From the NCBI RefSeq assembly GCF_031202265.1, contig NZ_CP100604.1, positions 992,001 through 1,056,000 on the forward strand: a DNA stretch of 64,000 bases, given 5' to 3'. This stretch comes from Bradyrhizobium sp. Ash2021 (GTDB taxonomy: Bacteria > Pseudomonadota > Alphaproteobacteria > Rhizobiales > Xanthobacteraceae). The position numbers and the translations under genes were made by a program. A model generated the notes under the pieces. That model made no database searches. It was not told the DNA's origin and was given only the letters and a program-made list of their open reading frames with translations. Within the stretch, counting starts at the first letter, position 1; the number at the start of each line of letters is the position of its first letter. Below are positions 62,292 through 64,000 of the stretch, one piece after another.

Positions 62292-63950
62292 ATGAGGAAT
62301 ACGCTTCTATCGGGGACGGCTTGCGCCGCTCTTTGCTTGGTCTCGTTCAGCGGTGCGGCACGATCTGCGACACTCGATGACGTGATAGCTCGGCTCGACA
62401 AAATCGAAAAAGAAAACGCCGAGCTGCGCGCAAAAGTGCGCAGCCTGTCCGCGGCAAAGCCGGTAGCAGCGGCGCCGGCGGCCGCGCCGGCCGTTACCGA
62501 CCCCAGCAAATTCAAGGGCAATCCGGTTCTGCACGCCGGCGTCGCGACCTCACCGGCACCCAAGCCCGGCGGCATGACGATTGGCGGCATTCCGGTCAAG
62601 GCGGGTCCGTTGGGACCGCTGATCGACAACACGACGGTTACGCTCTACGGCTCGATCGATCTTTCAGGGGACGTCTTCAATCCCTCGGTTTACGATCAGG
62701 GAACGAAATTCGGCGTCGCGAGCAACATTTCCAGCTTCGGTATTCGCGTCAGGCATAACCTCGCGCCGTATGGCTGGGACGGCATGGCCGTCGTGGCCCA
62801 GATCGAATCTCAAGTCGATTTCGCGTCGGCGCCAACCGAGCGCGCGGCGTTCGGAACGCGCGACAGCTTCGTCGGGATGGAGGGGCCGTGGGGCTCCATC
62901 AAGGCCGGTAAAACCGATACGCCGTACAAGAAATCCACCGCGGCGATGGATCCGTTCACTCGAACGCTTGGCGATTATAATTCGATCATGGGCAATACCG
63001 GCGGCGACAACCGCGCCGAGTTCGATTGGCGCATGAACCACGCGGTCTGGTATGAATCGCCGATCTTCAATGGCTTCCAGTTCAGCGCGCTGGCCTCGCC
63101 CGGCCAGAACGAGGCCAAGGACAACAGCGACTATGCATACGGCGATATCTTTCAATGCAACGGCGCGTCGGCCCGCGGCAGCGGCAGCAACTTCCCGAAC
63201 ACCGGTGGCGCGCTTCCCGGCAACATCGGCGGCAACGGTTGTACCGACGGCTCCTTCGGCAACGCCTATAGTGCTTCTTTGACCTACAAGAACGGGCCGT
63301 TCTCGGCGATCGCCGCCTATGAGCTCCACGAGCACGTCAATCGTCATGGCGACGACGGGCTCGAACCCGCCCTGGCCGGTACGCCCGCGTTCGCACCGGT
63401 CTTCCTGGCGGATGGTTCGCAAGTCTTGACCGGCACGCACAACGAATGGGCTGCGAAGGTGGGCGGCGGCTATCACTTCAACGATGGTCTCGGCGACCTG
63501 CAGCTGAATGCCTATTACGAGTGGATCCGGCGCGAGGTGACCCCTGCCGAACAACCGTTCAACGAGCGCTCGCGCGATGCCGTATTCGCCAGCGCCACGC
63601 AGCGGATCGGCATGTGGGCACTGAGCGCGTCTTACGCCCACGCTTTCAAGAGCCCAGGCAACCCGGCGATGCTGAGCGTCAACGATCCGGTGCTGGCACC
63701 GTTGGCAACGTTGCAAGGAAACCTGTTCAGCAATGACGCCAGCCAGTATGCGATCGGCGCCCGCTACTACTTCAGCGATTGGGCCAGCTGGTACATTGTC
63801 GGCTCCCAGCTCAATCAAGGTCCGGGCGCGCACTACTGCCTTGGTGCGAGTGGCCATGGCTACCAGGTCTGCTCTCGCGATCAGTTCAACAACACGATCG
63901 GTGGCGCAACCATCAGAGCTGCGACCACGGGTATGACGTTCAACTTCTGA
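62292..63950 (+). CDS. Outer-membrane porin
   Basis: The protein has 552 residues. A signal peptide is followed by a short coiled coil (LDDVIARLDKIEKENAELRA), then a linker rich in Pro/Ala, and a 16-strand-type barrel region beginning VTLYGSIDLSGDV. Strand pairs with aromatic girdles are visible, such as WDGMAVVAQIESQVDFASAP and NHAVWYESPIFNGFQFSALA. It ends in ATTGMTFNF, the C-terminal phenylalanine needed for barrel assembly. This is the Gram-negative porin family common in Burkholderiales and Rhizobiales. It follows SURF1 after a 283-base gap. A terminator lies 21 bases after its stop. Confidence 0.88.
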   Translation: MRNTLLSGTACAALCLVSFSGAARSATLDDVIARLDKIEKENAELRAKVRSLSAAKPVAAAPAAAPAVTDPSKFKGNPVLHAGVATSPAPKPGGMTIGGIPVKAGPLGPLIDNTTVTLYGSIDLSGDVFNPSVYDQGTKFGVASNISSFGIRVRHNLAPYGWDGMAVVAQIESQVDFASAPTERAAFGTRDSFVGMEGPWGSIKAGKTDTPYKKSTAAMDPFTRTLGDYNSIMGNTGGDNRAEFDWRMNHAVWYESPIFNGFQFSALASPGQNEAKDNSDYAYGDIFQCNGASARGSGSNFPNTGGALPGNIGGNGCTDGSFGNAYSASLTYKNGPFSAIAAYELHEHVNRHGDDGLEPALAGTPAFAPVFLADGSQVLTGTHNEWAAKVGGGYHFNDGLGDLQLNAYYEWIRREVTPAEQPFNERSRDAVFASATQRIGMWALSASYAHAFKSPGNPAMLSVNDPVLAPLATLQGNLFSNDASQYAIGARYYFSDWASWYIVGSQLNQGPGAHYCLGASGHGYQVCSRDQFNNTIGGATIRAATTGMTFNF

Positions 63951-63970
63951 GCGCCAGCGAACAGGGGATG

Positions 63971-63998
63971 AAGGGGGACTTGGCGACGGGTCCCCCTT
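63971..63998 (+). terminator. Hairpin after the porin gene
   Basis: AAGGGGGAC (63971-63979) pairs with GTCCCCCTT (63990-63998) around a ten-base loop. The window ends directly after, so any U-tract cannot be seen, but the position fits a terminator for the porin transcript. Confidence 0.65.
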
Positions 63999-64000
63999 CG

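Overview
The window is chromosomal DNA of a high-GC alphaproteobacterium. It most resembles Bradyrhizobium or a close relative in the Nitrobacteraceae. The grounds are a class I lysyl-tRNA synthetase, TIGR02186/TauE and IalB genes, an aa3 cytochrome oxidase cluster in the order coxB-coxA-ctaB-coxF-ctaG-coxC-DUF983-surf1, and at least eight families of dispersed palindromic repeats typical of that group. No rRNA, tRNA, CRISPR array or intact insertion sequence was seen.

1-16 kb: a partial ECF sigma factor, a RidA protein, a PHB-depolymerase-like esterase, a LysR regulator divergent from a Rieske oxygenase, two small or secreted unknowns, a KsdD-like flavoprotein, a secreted ClpP-like protein, a SCO copper chaperone with a tiny membrane partner, an amino-acid-type binding protein, lysK and a class II aldolase. 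A roughly 2-kb accessory insert follows (two small ORFs and an ABC binding protein). It ends in a diverged copy of the last ~66 codons of the aldolase. A Mug-type glycosylase and an S24 repressor-protease close this section.

16-29 kb: DUF952-pyrD, then a minus-strand block with MATE, MBL hydrolase, DUF6460, an ATP-dependent DNA ligase and its MBL exonuclease. The partner DEXH helicase and PdeM phosphoesterase lie on the plus strand. A TPR methyltransferase and an orphan binding protein separate the two halves of this repair set.

29-32 kb: a repeat-rich accessory pocket. Between two direct copies of a ~168-bp repeat sit two tandem small genes, 65 and 59 codons. Each has its own AAGGAG ribosome site and a leader ending in LEKATGGS. 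Their short cores resemble two different, non-overlapping segments of the type VI secretion tube protein Hcp. This is the most unusual object in the window. Beside it is a chimeric remnant of an IS481 transposase joined to an MBL hydrolase tail.

32-50 kb: an Nramp-type transporter, TIGR02186/TauE, a second ClpP-like secreted protein, a 1,141-residue PodJ-like coiled-coil/Sel1 protein, a PadR regulator divergent from an NTF2-like gene with a nested palindromic operator, a beta-oxidation set (acyl-CoA dehydrogenase, thiolase, fused hydratase/dehydrogenase), GST divergent from MarR with an inverted-repeat operator, and gshA.

50-64 kb: a PAN-domain protein, a GDCC-motif protein, a nucleotidyltransferase, a frameshifted MmcQ/YjbR gene, lepB overlapping tldD, IalB, the cox cluster with a strong terminator after coxC, and an outer-membrane porin with its terminator at the window edge.
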